Made by a program: the position numbers and the translations under genes
The notes under the pieces: generated by a model
Told to the model about the DNA's origin: nothing
The model's input: only the letters and a program-made list of their open reading frames with translations
The model's database searches: none
Source: Candidatus Heimdallarchaeota archaeon LC_3
GTDB taxonomy: Archaea > Asgardarchaeota > Heimdallarchaeia > Hodarchaeales > LC-3
Assembly: GCA_001940645.1 (NCBI GenBank)
Contig: MDVS01000047.1
Location: 62,001-126,000 of the forward strand
Direction of reading: 5' to 3'
DNA length: 64,000 nt
Shown: positions 44,112 through 53,048 of the stretch, piece by piece
Position numbering within the stretch: the first letter of the stretch is position 1
Layout of the letters: the number at the start of each line of letters is the position of its first letter

Positions 44112-45179
44112 CTATTTTGTCTTTATCTCAATATTATATCCTAAAAAATTGAAAAATCCTTCATATTTTCCATTAATTTCAGGAGGAACATTATAAATGA
44201 TACTATGACTTAATTCTGGTATTACTTCATTATCAACATTTATTGAGAATTTGTAAGACCATTCTTTACTTGTATCAAGATTAATTATAGGACTGAAAGA
44301 TTTTTCGTGTTGTAATTTACGATCTGAATAAATTTTAACTTTATTAATATTTATAGGAAAGTTGGAATCATTTTTTATTTTAGATTGGATTGTCCACTTT
44401 TTTAAGTTATCAGATTTTCTCTCTATCTCAATTTCTTCACTGATTTCAGTTAAGCAGTTCATTGGATTTAATTGAATGTCACTTAAAGGAGATTCACAAA
44501 CATAGGAAACTCGAGTTTCTCCGAAAAACAAATCCCCTATCAACAATTTTAATTTACTTTTCTGTCTAACTTCTATCTTATCCCCTTTTTTCAGTTGTTT
44601 GAACTTGACTATCTTAATAATAATTTCTTCATTTTTATCATTAATTCCTTTTGTATAAGAAACTTCTCCTTTCGTTGCATTAAAATCGATAATGTCTCCT
44701 TCCAGTTCAGGACTGGCATAAGTCAAATACAAAATAGGTCTATTAATTAAAATTGTTGTTTCATAGGATAAAGTAACTGTTCTTCCTGGTATTAATAATT
44801 TTTGGGGATCTACTGACTTCTGATTATCAATATAGAAACCAGATTGGAAAGAAATGGGAGATTTACTTAATTGAAAATTATAATTTTGTACAAAACCTTC
44901 CTTAGGATGAAATGCTAAAAATAATAACTGATTTGGAATATTAACTAAATCCTTACCTGATAGTGTTATGATAGGTGATATTAGATTTGAGTTTTCAGTT
45001 TTATTCAATGCGATTATTTTTCCAAAAGATCGGGTTGAAAGTTCTTTTTTTGCATTTAAAGACTGTCTATAAGATTCATTGACGAATATTTTATAATTCG
45101 AAGGGGATGTATGCTTGATCCATGGTCCTTCAGGATCTTCACTAATTTTTTTCGGTTTAGATGCAACTACTTTTGCCAT
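44112..45179 (-). CDS. Beta-rich uncharacterised protein, 355 aa
   Basis: Nearly all beta strands: alternating hydrophobic patterns (QLLFLAFHPKEGFVQNYNFQ, TVTLSYETTILINRPILYLT, GDKIEVRQKSKLKLLIG) with a C-terminal part that looks like one or two beta-sandwich domains (WTIQSKIKNDSNFPININ, WSYKFSINVD). There is no signal peptide or membrane helix, so it is probably intracellular. It starts with ATG after a GGGTTAC leader. Its C-terminal sandwich resembles in style the last 90 residues of the neighbouring 514-aa protein, which may indicate a shared fold or a heteromeric partner. Confidence 0.65.
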   Translation of the reverse strand: MAKVVASKPKKISEDPEGPWIKHTSPSNYKIFVNESYRQSLNAKKELSTRSFGKIIALNKTENSNLISPIITLSGKDLVNIPNQLLFLAFHPKEGFVQNYNFQLSKSPISFQSGFYIDNQKSVDPQKLLIPGRTVTLSYETTILINRPILYLTYASPELEGDIIDFNATKGEVSYTKGINDKNEEIIIKIVKFKQLKKGDKIEVRQKSKLKLLIGDLFFGETRVSYVCESPLSDIQLNPMNCLTEISEEIEIERKSDNLKKWTIQSKIKNDSNFPININKVKIYSDRKLQHEKSFSPIINLDTSKEWSYKFSINVDNEVIPELSHSIIYNVPPEINGKYEGFFNFLGYNIEIKTK

Positions 45180-45218
45180 TGTAACCCTTCGTAATAATTT
45201 ATAGACAATTATTGTTTA

Positions 45219-46763
45219 TTACTCAAATTTTCCAGCTGATAGTCGCCATTCTATTAAGGGACCTTTGAGTAGTAATTTTACTTTCCTTTTATCTGTTTTT
45301 TTATCTTTTTGGTAATAGATTTTCGGTTGATCAATTTTCCAACCTTCTGGGGAGACATGAGAGATAATGTAGTCTCTGCTATACTCATTATCTAGATTGT
45401 TGTCAAATTTCAATTCGATATTTAAGGAATCATCAGATGGATTTAAAACAAATTTTCTCGATATTTTTATTTTGACATCTTTTATTTCTTCAAAAGGAAG
45501 AATAATTTCTGATTCATCAATTCGACTTTCTTCTTTTTCTTTTAAGGACGATTTTTCATCTTCTTTTAATAAATCTAATACATTACTTAATTTTTCTTTA
45601 TTTAATGGAGTTTTACTCTGAGTTCTAACTTTTATTATCGGTAATTGTTCACTGGATGATTTTGAATTAATTTCTGAATTAAAAATTGGAAGAGAAGATT
45701 CTTTCGTTTCTGAAAATTCATCTTCGATTGATTTAGAATCAAAAAATTCCTCGTTATCTTGATCAAGTTTATTAGTTATATTCATAACTTCGTTTATTTT
45801 AGTACGTAACTTTGCCATTGAAGAACTTGTATCATCCTCATCAGAAATTGAATCAGAAGATGATTCAGCAATCGAGACTTGTTGAGAAGGATCAGCATGA
45901 AATTTTTGATCAGATTCAGGTAATTCTTGCTTTTCTAAATCACTATCAGATAGTTTATCTGCTATTTGGTCTTGGATTGAAATTTTTGATTCTGATTCTT
46001 CTGAAACTTCAGAATCCAGCTGAGAGATAGTAATATCGGATTTTTTTATATCTAGTAATTCTTTTGAAAGAATTTCTTTATTAGCTTCTTTGTCAAGTTC
46101 CTGTTGTCGTTTTAATTCCTTATCAGCCTTTAGAGATTTAGCCTCTTGTAACAAAGAACCAATTTTAGTGGATAATTGATCGATCTCATCTTTTTCCTGT
46201 TTAATTGGAACAGTTACCTTTTGATTAATTATATTCTCTGTAGATATCACAGATCTAAGAGATTCTGATATACCAGAAGAATTATCAGAATCCGATTTGT
46301 CTAAAGCATTTGATAATTGATCAAATAAAATTGGTCGATCTTTTCTTTCTAATTGACTTTGATCGGTAGAAGAGTCTTTATCTAATCCAAAGGTTCCGAT
46401 CTCTTGTTGGGACACTGAATCTCTTCTGGTAAATAAATTGGATGGTTTAAGCTCAGGAGAAGTTGATTCAATATTATTTTCGGACTGAGATTCTGACTCT
46501 GAGGCATACGTCGGCTGATGTTGTTGATTATTCTGTCTATTGGCTACAGTTATTTGACTCTGTTGAATGGAAGTTTCTGATTGAGTTTGTGCCCTATTTG
46601 AAGAAGGTTGAGTTGTCTCCATATGACTAGTAGAATATGAAATATCTATATCGTCGCTAGATTTGTTTGATCTCCATTTACTATGTTTGCTAAAGAATTC
46701 GTCAGCTATTATCTGCGAAACATTCTTTTTTCTTTTTCTAGCTAGTTTAATACTATTCAACAC
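45219..46763 (-). CDS. Long disordered Ser/Glu-rich protein with C-terminal beta domain
   Basis: A 514-aa protein. Residues 1-20 are basic (LARKRKKNVSQ). Residues 30-400 are low-complexity, rich in Ser, Glu, Gln, Asp and Lys (DSDNSSGISESLRS, SISDEDDTSSSMAKL), and presumably intrinsically disordered with short helices (SLLQEAKSLKADKELKRQ). The last 90 residues (about 425-514) form a compact beta domain (VKIKISRKFVLNPSDDSLNI, then WKIDQPKIYYQKD, then IEWRLSAGKFE). A disordered linker joined to a folded end is typical of tethering or scaffold proteins. It is the first gene of the 42278-46763 block; the next gene starts 39 bp downstream. Confidence 0.65.
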   Translation of the reverse strand: MLNSIKLARKRKKNVSQIIADEFFSKHSKWRSNKSSDDIDISYSTSHMETTQPSSNRAQTQSETSIQQSQITVANRQNNQQHQPTYASESESQSENNIESTSPELKPSNLFTRRDSVSQQEIGTFGLDKDSSTDQSQLERKDRPILFDQLSNALDKSDSDNSSGISESLRSVISTENIINQKVTVPIKQEKDEIDQLSTKIGSLLQEAKSLKADKELKRQQELDKEANKEILSKELLDIKKSDITISQLDSEVSEESESKISIQDQIADKLSDSDLEKQELPESDQKFHADPSQQVSIAESSSDSISDEDDTSSSMAKLRTKINEVMNITNKLDQDNEEFFDSKSIEDEFSETKESSLPIFNSEINSKSSSEQLPIIKVRTQSKTPLNKEKLSNVLDLLKEDEKSSLKEKEESRIDESEIILPFEEIKDVKIKISRKFVLNPSDDSLNIELKFDNNLDNEYSRDYIISHVSPEGWKIDQPKIYYQKDKKTDKRKVKLLLKGPLIEWRLSAGKFE

Positions 46764-46898
46764 CTAATGATGAATAATTTTATTTTCAATCCATTTTTTC
46801 AATGAATGACATATAAATTTGTATGTATTTTAATTTCCTTTCAAGATTGTATCTTAGTAAAATAACAAAATTCCCTTAACCTAAATTTTTTTCAACAT

Positions 46899-48836
46899 TT
46901 AAGGACGATATTTTTCTCCTAGTATCGAAATCAGATCAGCAGAATGCTCAATGTTATCAGCACCGTCTTCTAAAGCTTCAGCACATTCTTTGATTGTGGT
47001 CATAATAGTAAATCTTCCATCTATTGCGAATTCTGCCTCATTTTTATATAATTGATAAAGTACTCTAGAATACTTTCGATCGAACTCAGATTCCAATTTA
47101 CTGATATCCTTCGTCACTTGAACTGCTAGATAGATTTTTTCTTCTAGGAAAACCATAGATTTAACTAATTCTTCCATCAGAACTGGCAGAGAAAAACCCA
47201 TTGCAGATAAAGAAGTAACTACACGCTCCGGAACTTTAGGTATTTGAATATATTGTAATTTAGTAGCTGCAATCACTGCACGACCAGCAATATAATCATT
47301 AACTCTAAGTAAATCTAAGAATAGAGCATCATCAGCTGATGGTAAAAGACTCTGCATTAAGGATTTCCGAATGGACCTTTTTAGTTTATCTGCATCAGAT
47401 TCTAATGATTCAGCTTCTTTTACTAATTCAATTACTTTCACACGATTATGAATATTTTCTTCTGTAAATGCCGAACTTGATACTTTCACTATTTTCTCAG
47501 CTAATTTTGCGTGTTCAATAACTGAATCCAACAAAATCCAAGACGGTCTTGATTCACGTAAGAAAATAAGTTGTAACACAGCTGTAATAAATAATAAAAT
47601 AGCTATTAAAATCCCTACATACATTAATTTTTCCAACTCTCCTCCCAGCATCCAAGCTGCAATACATACTATGAAAGGTGCAGTAAAATATCCTAAATCT
47701 CTTATACTTCTCAGTAGTCCAATCATTTCTCCTTGAACGGGTCTTACTACTATATCAATTACGATAACCGTTAATATTGGATAGAACATTCCCGTTCCGA
47801 AACCTAGAACTATACTTGAAATAATTAAAAGGTAAAAATCTAATGAAACTGCAATACCAAATAATCCTAATGATGTAAAGAAAAATCCATAGAAAACTAA
47901 TCCTTTTCGACCAAATATGTCTGAGGTTTTTGAAGAAATTAGCATCATAATAGCCCAAGACGCTGTGTAAGCGGAAATTATTAAGGAAATTTCAAATACT
48001 GTTAGAGAATTTTGATTTGTAAGAATTTTGGTCGTTAAAAACAAAGGAAGAATCCATACATAGGCATCAGCAAATTTACCAATATGCGCAAACAGAAAGA
48101 TTGCTGCAACTCTAGGACGCATGATAAAAAGTCTAAGTGAATAACGCTGTTGATCTCTCTTCACTTTAATTTCTTTTGGAGTCTTTTTACCTGTTACACG
48201 TCTTTGAGATAAGGCAATTATTAAAGCAAACGCAGAAATAAATATAGCAAAAATATAAGGAAGATAGAAGTTAGTATTATTTGCTGAAAGATAACCAGTA
48301 ACAATTGCACCGATTGTGTAACCTGAATATACTGAAGATTCCATTAATCCTACCGAAAAACCCTTTGACTGGGTAGAGAATAAATTAGTTAATCTAATTG
48401 TTCCTGCAACAAAAAATAATCCTTCAGTGATTCCAAATAATCCAGTTGCTAAGCCCAATAAGATCCCACTAAATAAACCTGGAATAAAATTTGACATTAA
48501 TATTGCCAATAATACACTAATAGCACCAGAGATAGAAAAAAAAGCACCAATTCTCATCACAGTAATTGCGGATGATTTATCGGTGCCTAAACCTCCTAGC
48601 CAATCTGCTAAAGATTTTGCTAAGCCAAAAGGAGCTAAACTTAATGCAAGGGTTAACCAAACTTCTAACGGTGCTTTAATTCCTGCACCTAATAAATCTC
48701 CAAAACCGGATCCGGTCAGCTCTTTATACAATATACTCAATAAAGCACGATGAATACCTGAACTTACACTAATCACCAATAACATTAAAACAATTATTAG
48801 CTTAGCAAAAGTTTTAGATGTAGTTACTGTTGACAT
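46899..48836 (-). CDS. MFS transporter fused to a PhoU-like domain
   Basis: A 645-aa protein. Residues 1-435 contain about 12 membrane helices with an MFS fold; the loop motif SKTSDIFGRKGLVFYG corresponds to the MFS motif A (G-x-L-x-D-R-x-G-R-R). Residues 440-645 are soluble and helical with the pattern of PhoU/DUF47 domains: LLRVNDYIAGRAVIAATKLQ, LEEKIYLAVQVTKDISKLES, then ECAEALEDGADNIEHSADLI. PhoU-like domains regulate phosphate transport, so phosphate or another oxyanion is a plausible substrate. The fusion of MFS with PhoU in one chain is unusual. It is transcribed alone, with a 135-bp gap to the unknown block downstream. Confidence 0.82.
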   Translation of the reverse strand: MSTVTTSKTFAKLIIVLMLLVISVSSGIHRALLSILYKELTGSGFGDLLGAGIKAPLEVWLTLALSLAPFGLAKSLADWLGGLGTDKSSAITVMRIGAFFSISGAISVLLAILMSNFIPGLFSGILLGLATGLFGITEGLFFVAGTIRLTNLFSTQSKGFSVGLMESSVYSGYTIGAIVTGYLSANNTNFYLPYIFAIFISAFALIIALSQRRVTGKKTPKEIKVKRDQQRYSLRLFIMRPRVAAIFLFAHIGKFADAYVWILPLFLTTKILTNQNSLTVFEISLIISAYTASWAIMMLISSKTSDIFGRKGLVFYGFFFTSLGLFGIAVSLDFYLLIISSIVLGFGTGMFYPILTVIVIDIVVRPVQGEMIGLLRSIRDLGYFTAPFIVCIAAWMLGGELEKLMYVGILIAILLFITAVLQLIFLRESRPSWILLDSVIEHAKLAEKIVKVSSSAFTEENIHNRVKVIELVKEAESLESDADKLKRSIRKSLMQSLLPSADDALFLDLLRVNDYIAGRAVIAATKLQYIQIPKVPERVVTSLSAMGFSLPVLMEELVKSMVFLEEKIYLAVQVTKDISKLESEFDRKYSRVLYQLYKNEAEFAIDGRFTIMTTIKECAEALEDGADNIEHSADLISILGEKYRP

Positions 48837-49050
48837 CGATATTCAAGGCCAGAGTATAAGATAATTAAAATTCTTTACACTATTTAATAAGAAATTATTC
48901 AATAAAATAGCGTAGATAAAATTATCAAAAAGAGTGTTAAAAAAAATATTGAAATAGTCTTTGAGGAAGAAAAATACTAAAAAAAATTAAATATTATGCT
49001 AGTTCTTAATCAAGACTTGCAATGAATGAGTATATAAATACAGTAGAAAA

Positions 49051-49324
49051 TTATAAAGGTTTATCATGCAATTGAATAAGTTCCGTTTGAAAATTTAGTT
49101 CAGGGGGATTAATGAAAATAGCATCCACCGGACAAAAGACTTCACACGCAAAACACTGTAAGCATAAACTATCATTCAATACATGCACGATACCTTGTGC
49201 GTTAGACACTGGAAGGATGATCATTTCGAACTTCGAGAATGTCAGCAGGACAACTCTTAACACATATTGCTTTATCTGAGCCCCCACACCCTGTACAGGC
49301 ATTAATTATATCTACTATTACCAT
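49051..49324 (-). pseudogene. 2x[4Fe-4S] ferredoxin gene with one frameshift
   Basis: Read from the ATG at 49324, frame 1 gives MVIVDIINACTGCGGSDK, then ICVKSCPADILEVRNDHPSS and a stop at the junction near 49207. The other frame gives VSNAQGIVHVLNDSLCLQCF, then ACEVFCPVDAIFINPP. Together they form a complete ferredoxin with both cluster motifs (CTGCGGSDKAICVKSCP and CLQCFACEVFCP). The joined length is 274 bp, one base too many, so the gene carries a one-base insertion or a sequencing error. It lies 15 bp downstream of the geranylgeranyl reductase gene on the same strand. A ferredoxin beside GGR is known as its electron donor in Methanosarcina. Confidence 0.8.
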
Positions 49325-49339
49325 TTTTTTCACCAGAAA

Positions 49340-50588
49340 TTAAAATCCCCACTTTCCAGATAAAGACATACCATCAACAGCTTTTTTATATTCTTTCCAG
49401 TTTGCTCGAATATCTTTATCCATAAATGCCCTTAAAGTTAATAATTTTTCTCTAAACCAAGGAATACCTGATACTTGTCCAACTTTATCGACATCAGCAA
49501 AATTGCCCATTATTTCAAGCTCTTTATTACTAAATTTTTTATAAAACAAATTTCTCCCTTCATAAATTCTCTTATTGAATGGTTTCTCTTTGCGCCATTT
49601 AGATTCGTACAACATTAGACTTTTTTCTGAGAAATTAGGATCTTTTTGAGAAACTTTTGCAATAGTATCTCCAGCTAATCTACCAGTAAGTATCGCAATA
49701 GAGATTCCACCGTAAAAAAAAGGATTAGTAAATCCAGCAGCATCTCCTGTAACAACTAATCTATTAGAGACAGTTTTTTGAGGTGGTTGTTCTTCGGCAG
49801 GAATAATGCCGCCGATAAGAGACACTTTCTCGAATTTGGTATTCAACATTTTCTCCATTCTCTGCATTAGCTTTTCTAATCGCTTTGCAGGCTCAAACAC
49901 TTGTCGACAGACCAATCCAATTTTTGAATACTCTTTTTTTGGAAAGAGCCAGGAATATCCATAAGGAGTTAACTCGTGATCGAAATAGAAATCAAGTGTA
50001 TCTGAAAATTTCCCTTTAACTATGTATTCAACAGCATTTACATGCTTTGTTGGCAACCTCAAGCCGTGAGCACGACCAATCCGTCCAGCAGGACCATCAG
50101 CTGCAACTACAACTTTAGCTTTAACTGAATATGGGAAATTTCCTTCAGATGTTCTGATTGTTGCTTCAACGCCATGTTTATCTATAGAAACATTAGTTAC
50201 TTTTGATTTTGTTCTAATTTCTACCCCTTTTTCTTCAGCTTCTTTAGCAAACATTTGATCAAACTTGGTTCTATCCACTAAAAGTGCAGAATTTCCGCCA
50301 AGCATTTGATATTTTTGCATGTTCCAAGTTACCATTTTCAATCCCTCCAAAATAAAATTTCTGATTAGAAAATTGAACATCAACAAAATCATTGTTTTTA
50401 TAATCAATATTATGATATTCAAGTAATTGTTGACTAATACCCTCACCACATTGAACTGGTACACCTACCTCCTGGTGTTCCTCAAACACTATCGTCTTTA
50501 AACCTGATTCAGCAGTTTTAGTAGCTGTATTAGTACCAGCAGGACCAGCTCCCACAACTATAACATCGAATGATTCCATAGCTATCAA
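49340..50588 (-). pseudogene. Geranylgeranyl reductase (FAD) gene with one frameshift
   Basis: The N-terminal frame (50588 down to about 50300) has the FAD motif DVIVVGAGPAGTNTATKTAE and then PVQCGEGISQQ, with the catalytic-loop Cys typical of GGR (CGEG). The C-terminal frame (about 50330 to 49340) has LVDRTKFDQMFAKEAEEKGV, GADGPAG-like VVAADGPAGRIGR and VTGDAAGFTNPFFYGGISIA. The frames overlap and should be joined near 50300-50340, where an A5 run lies. GGR reduces the double bonds of archaeal lipid side chains. The paired ferredoxin gene is also shifted, which suggests either recent decay of the whole pathway or local sequence errors. The start is probably ATG at 50579 (MESFD). Confidence 0.82.
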
Positions 50589-50755
50589 ATATTGCTAATC
50601 AATTAGTTAGTAAATAATTTATTGGTTTTTTAGTTGTCTGCATATATTAATGGAAATTAATTTATCATTTAAATCTAGCAATATTGGGAAGTTAGTCATA
50701 TTAAAGTAATTATCGTTCTTACCAAATCATAGTTTTTTCTAGGAGTAAAATTAAA

Positions 50756-51136
50756 ATGGCAATGTTTGAAGTTTTTAATTGGACAGCTAATACATTAGCA
50801 CTTCCTCAACATGAATCCGTTATATCTAAATATATGTTTGTTTTGAAACTATTGAAAACAAAAATAGGTAAATTACAATCAGTTAGATATTTCTCTCAAG
50901 CATATGGTGGAGATAGTTCTCCTCTTGGTGGACGTACTCTTATGTTAGAATATGACGATTTTAAATCTTATGAAGAATTTCAAGTTGAATTAAACAAAAG
51001 AGAGGATTTTCAAGGATTTCAACAAGCATGGGGAAAATTAATTCTTCCCTCTACATTAAGAGCCAGTGTACTGATGGACCGCAACCGTGGTGAATGGATC
51101 GATTCGATGACTGAAGAAAAACAGGAATATGAGTAA
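50756..51136 (+). CDS. Uncharacterised NIPSNAP/ABM-like small protein, 126 aa
   Basis: A ferredoxin-like alpha/beta arrangement is suggested: FEVFNWTANTLALPQHESVI, LQSVRYFSQAYGGDSSPLGG, TLMLEYDDFKSYEEFQVELN, then a helix and ASVLMDR. The size and the order strand, helix, strand, strand, helix, strand fit dimeric alpha/beta barrel proteins such as NIPSNAP or EthD, but I have no unique motif. The next gene is also of this fold class, so the two may act on one small molecule. The ATG at 50756 has GGAGTAAA 10 nt upstream. Confidence 0.6.
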   Translation: MAMFEVFNWTANTLALPQHESVISKYMFVLKLLKTKIGKLQSVRYFSQAYGGDSSPLGGRTLMLEYDDFKSYEEFQVELNKREDFQGFQQAWGKLILPSTLRASVLMDRNRGEWIDSMTEEKQEYE

Positions 51137-51160
51137 TTACGACGAAATATGAGAATAAAT

Positions 51161-51220
51161 ATGGTTACCATAGTAATTAAGATCAATTATTCAATGCAAT
51201 GTATGGAACATGGTTACCAT
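51161..51220. repeat. Paired ATGGTTACCAT dyads before the ABM-like gene
   Basis: The dyad ATGGT-T-ACCAT occurs at 51161-51171 and again at 51210-51220, 49 bp apart. A second word, TACGACG followed by A-x-TATGAG, also appears twice nearby (51138-51153 and 51225-51241). No similar pair was noticed elsewhere. The second dyad includes the ATG of the downstream frame, so binding there could block translation or transcription. Confidence 0.5.
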
Positions 51221-51581
51221 AACAAATACGACGGATTATGAGTTATCGAAACTAAGTTTTATAATACAATTAAGTTCTATGCTTATTATATTGTTTAGCT
51301 TAGTTATTGTTAGTATGTCAGTTAAAAAAGGTTATATCGATCGAGTTAGCGAAATCCTTAAAGAAATTGTGAATCTGATGAGTGAAGCTGACGGTTGTAT
51401 TAGCGTTCAATTAGCTCAAGACGTTATAAACCACGATAAATTTAAAATCTATGAAAAATGGGAATCAGAAGAAAAACAAAAGGAATTTCTTACTCTGTTA
51501 AGGGAAAATGGCCTTTTTTCACAATTAATTGCTAATTTGGATGACATGCCGTCTTCTGAAACTTATAAAACAAAAAACTAA
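51210..51581 (+). CDS. Antibiotic-biosynthesis-monooxygenase-like (ABM) domain protein
   Basis: The domain is clear from about residue 33: VIVSMSVKKGYIDRVSEILK, ADGCISVQLAQDVINHDKFK and IYEKWESEEKQKEFL, a typical ABM dimeric alpha/beta barrel with the EKWES motif. Such proteins act on small quinones, haem or aldehydes. The first 27 residues contain a hydrophobic segment (KLSFIIQLSSMLIILF) absent from normal members (about 95-100 aa). Starts at ATG 51279 or TTG 51291 would give normal length and would put the dyad pair into the promoter. The long form would be membrane-anchored. I keep the long frame because a GGAA lies before its ATG. Confidence 0.75.
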   Translation: MVTITNTTDYELSKLSFIIQLSSMLIILFSLVIVSMSVKKGYIDRVSEILKEIVNLMSEADGCISVQLAQDVINHDKFKIYEKWESEEKQKEFLTLLRENGLFSQLIANLDDMPSSETYKTKN

Positions 51582-51634
51582 TTCAAATTTATTGATTATT
51601 GAATAACAAATTCAATATTTTTGGTAAATGAAAT

Positions 51635-51940
51635 ATGGTAGACTCAAGTATTATTGCAGAATTAACGTTATCACCTAGATCACCGAATTCTGTTAGTTTA
51701 TCAAAGCCAATTAAAGAAGCATTAAAAATTTTGAATAAGATTGAAGGTTTAACTTTAGAAACTCATGCTATGGGAACTAATATTCAATGTAATAGTCTTG
51801 ATTTGCTATTTAATGCAATAAAACAAGTTCAAGAATTCTTAATTCAAGATTATCCAAGAGTCGTTACAACACTAAAAATTGATCAAAGAACAGATAAACC
51901 AGATAGAAGGATGAGAGATAAGATTAATTCTGTCAAATAA
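51635..51940 (+). CDS. Thiamine-binding (MTH1187/YkoF-like) family protein
   Basis: A 101-aa protein with the MTH1187 pattern: IIAELTLSPRSPNSVSLSKP at the start, a middle LTLETHAMGTNIQCN, and the helix FNAIKQVQEFLIQ before TTLKIDQRTDK. This family forms ferredoxin-like tetramers and is thought to bind thiamine-type ligands. It is too small to be an enzyme. It follows the ABM-like gene by 53 bp on the same strand and is convergent with the CsaA gene (4-bp gap). Confidence 0.8.
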   Translation: MVDSSIIAELTLSPRSPNSVSLSKPIKEALKILNKIEGLTLETHAMGTNIQCNSLDLLFNAIKQVQEFLIQDYPRVVTTLKIDQRTDKPDRRMRDKINSVK

Positions 51941-51944
51941 TTAT

Positions 51945-52292
51945 TTAATATACTCTTGTTCCATTTTCTACCTTTCGTTCGGGTTGTAATATGACAACTC
52001 CCTCATCACTATCTAATCCAAGTGTTAAAAACTCTGATTTAAAACCTGCTATTCTTTTTGAAGAAAAATTAGTGACTGCTAATATTTGTTTGCCTAACAA
52101 ATCATTTTTTGAATAAACTCGGGTTAATTGTGCCGCAGTTTGCTTTATACCTAATTCCTTTCCAAAATCAACCCAAATCTTATAACTTGGATTACGTGCC
52201 TCTGGAAAATCTTCAATTTTTTTAATTGTCCCGCAATTGATATTTGCTTTAAAAAAGTCACTAACTGTTAAATTTTTTTGAAGGTTGTTCAT
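51945..52292 (-). CDS. csaA: CsaA-type tRNA-binding protein
   Basis: A 115-aa OB-fold protein of the Tyr-tRNA-synthetase C-terminal/Trbp111 class: SDFFKANINCGTIKKIEDFP, IWVDFGKELGIKQTAAQLTR, ILAVTNFSSKRIAGFKSEFL and LGLDSDEGVVILQPE. These match CsaA closely; the EDFPEAR and SEFL motifs are standard. It is proposed to bind tRNA or act as a chaperone for export in bacteria. It is full length and starts at ATG 52292 with GGTTCAA upstream. It shares a divergent promoter region with the membrane-protein gene at 52420. Confidence 0.9.
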   Translation of the reverse strand: MNNLQKNLTVSDFFKANINCGTIKKIEDFPEARNPSYKIWVDFGKELGIKQTAAQLTRVYSKNDLLGKQILAVTNFSSKRIAGFKSEFLTLGLDSDEGVVILQPERKVENGTRVY

Positions 52293-52331
52293 GAAATTTG
52301 AACCTTATTTTTAATAATTTAACTTTGTTGT

Positions 52332-52400
52332 CTACTTTGTGTCATTGAAGTACTTCATAGTTACAAAGCTATTTAAATTCACAAAGTACTACTATGACAT
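52332..52400. promoter_or_regulatory. Nested inverted repeats around a TATA box, candidate operator
   Basis: TACTTTGTG (52333-52341) and CACAAAGTA (52380-52388) form perfect 9-bp arms. Inside lies the 12-bp palindrome TGAAGTACTTCA (52346-52357), and a TATA-like CTATTTAAATTC lies at 52369-52380. A start at about 52400 would give a 20-nt leader carrying AAAGGTGATG before the TTG at 52420. The winged-helix product of the same operon could be the binder. Confidence 0.6.
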
Positions 52401-52419
52401 AGAATAAAGGTGATGTCAA

Positions 52420-53046
52420 TTGAATAATAATTTCGATTTAGAAATTATACAACAAACTGCATTTCAAGAAATGATGGTGGATGGTTTAACAGAAATTTTT
52501 GTAGCATTAATGTTAATTTTCAGTTCATTAATATTTCTAAACCCAATTTTTGTGATATTTGTACCCCTCATAATAATTTTCAACCTTCCAGTAACTGAAT
52601 ATGTTCAAAATCGAGTTACTTATCCACAATTGGGGAGAGTTGAACTCAAGGTTGACTTAGGAGAAAAATCTGTTAGAAGAAGCATAATAGAATTTGGACT
52701 ATTATTATTTACTGCAATAATTCTTACTTTAATTGCATTAATAATATTCAACGGCGATCCATTCAATGTTTATGATTGGGCACGATGGGTGCCGATGCTT
52801 TTTGGTGTCATTATGTTTGGTCCAAGTCTTTATCTAGTAGAAAATACAGGATTCAGACGATACTATCTATTTGGAGTATTAGCCACATTATCAGGATTTG
52901 CTATCTCACTTCTTTCATTTGATGATATCTATTTTAGATTAATTATTTACTTTCAAGTAATGGGAATCAGTATCCTTATTCTAGGTATCACAAGATTATT
53001 ATTTTTTATCAAAAAATATCTGGTTTTAGAAGTAGAGGAGGAATAA
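52420..53046 (+). CDS. Multi-pass membrane protein in operon with a winged-helix regulator
   Basis: A 208-aa protein with about six hydrophobic segments: 25-45, 47-60, 86-112 (IIEFGLLLFTAIILTLIALI), 121-137, 146-162 and 170-200. The TTG start follows AAAGGTGATG by 5-8 nt. The family is not recognised; small membrane proteins paired with a wHTH regulator occur widely in archaea, often for stress or efflux sensing. The next gene starts only 2 bp after its stop, and the regulator's SD GAGGAGG lies inside this gene's last codons, so translation is coupled. Confidence 0.75.
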   Translation: MNNNFDLEIIQQTAFQEMMVDGLTEIFVALMLIFSSLIFLNPIFVIFVPLIIIFNLPVTEYVQNRVTYPQLGRVELKVDLGEKSVRRSIIEFGLLLFTAIILTLIALIIFNGDPFNVYDWARWVPMLFGVIMFGPSLYLVENTGFRRYYLFGVLATLSGFAISLLSFDDIYFRLIIYFQVMGISILILGITRLLFFIKKYLVLEVEEE

Positions 53047-53048
53047 AC

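Noticed and set aside
45397..46030. Plus-strand frames within the disordered-protein gene
   Set aside because: Antisense of a low-complexity Ser/Glu-rich gene, which produces long open antisense frames by composition. No motif or start context.
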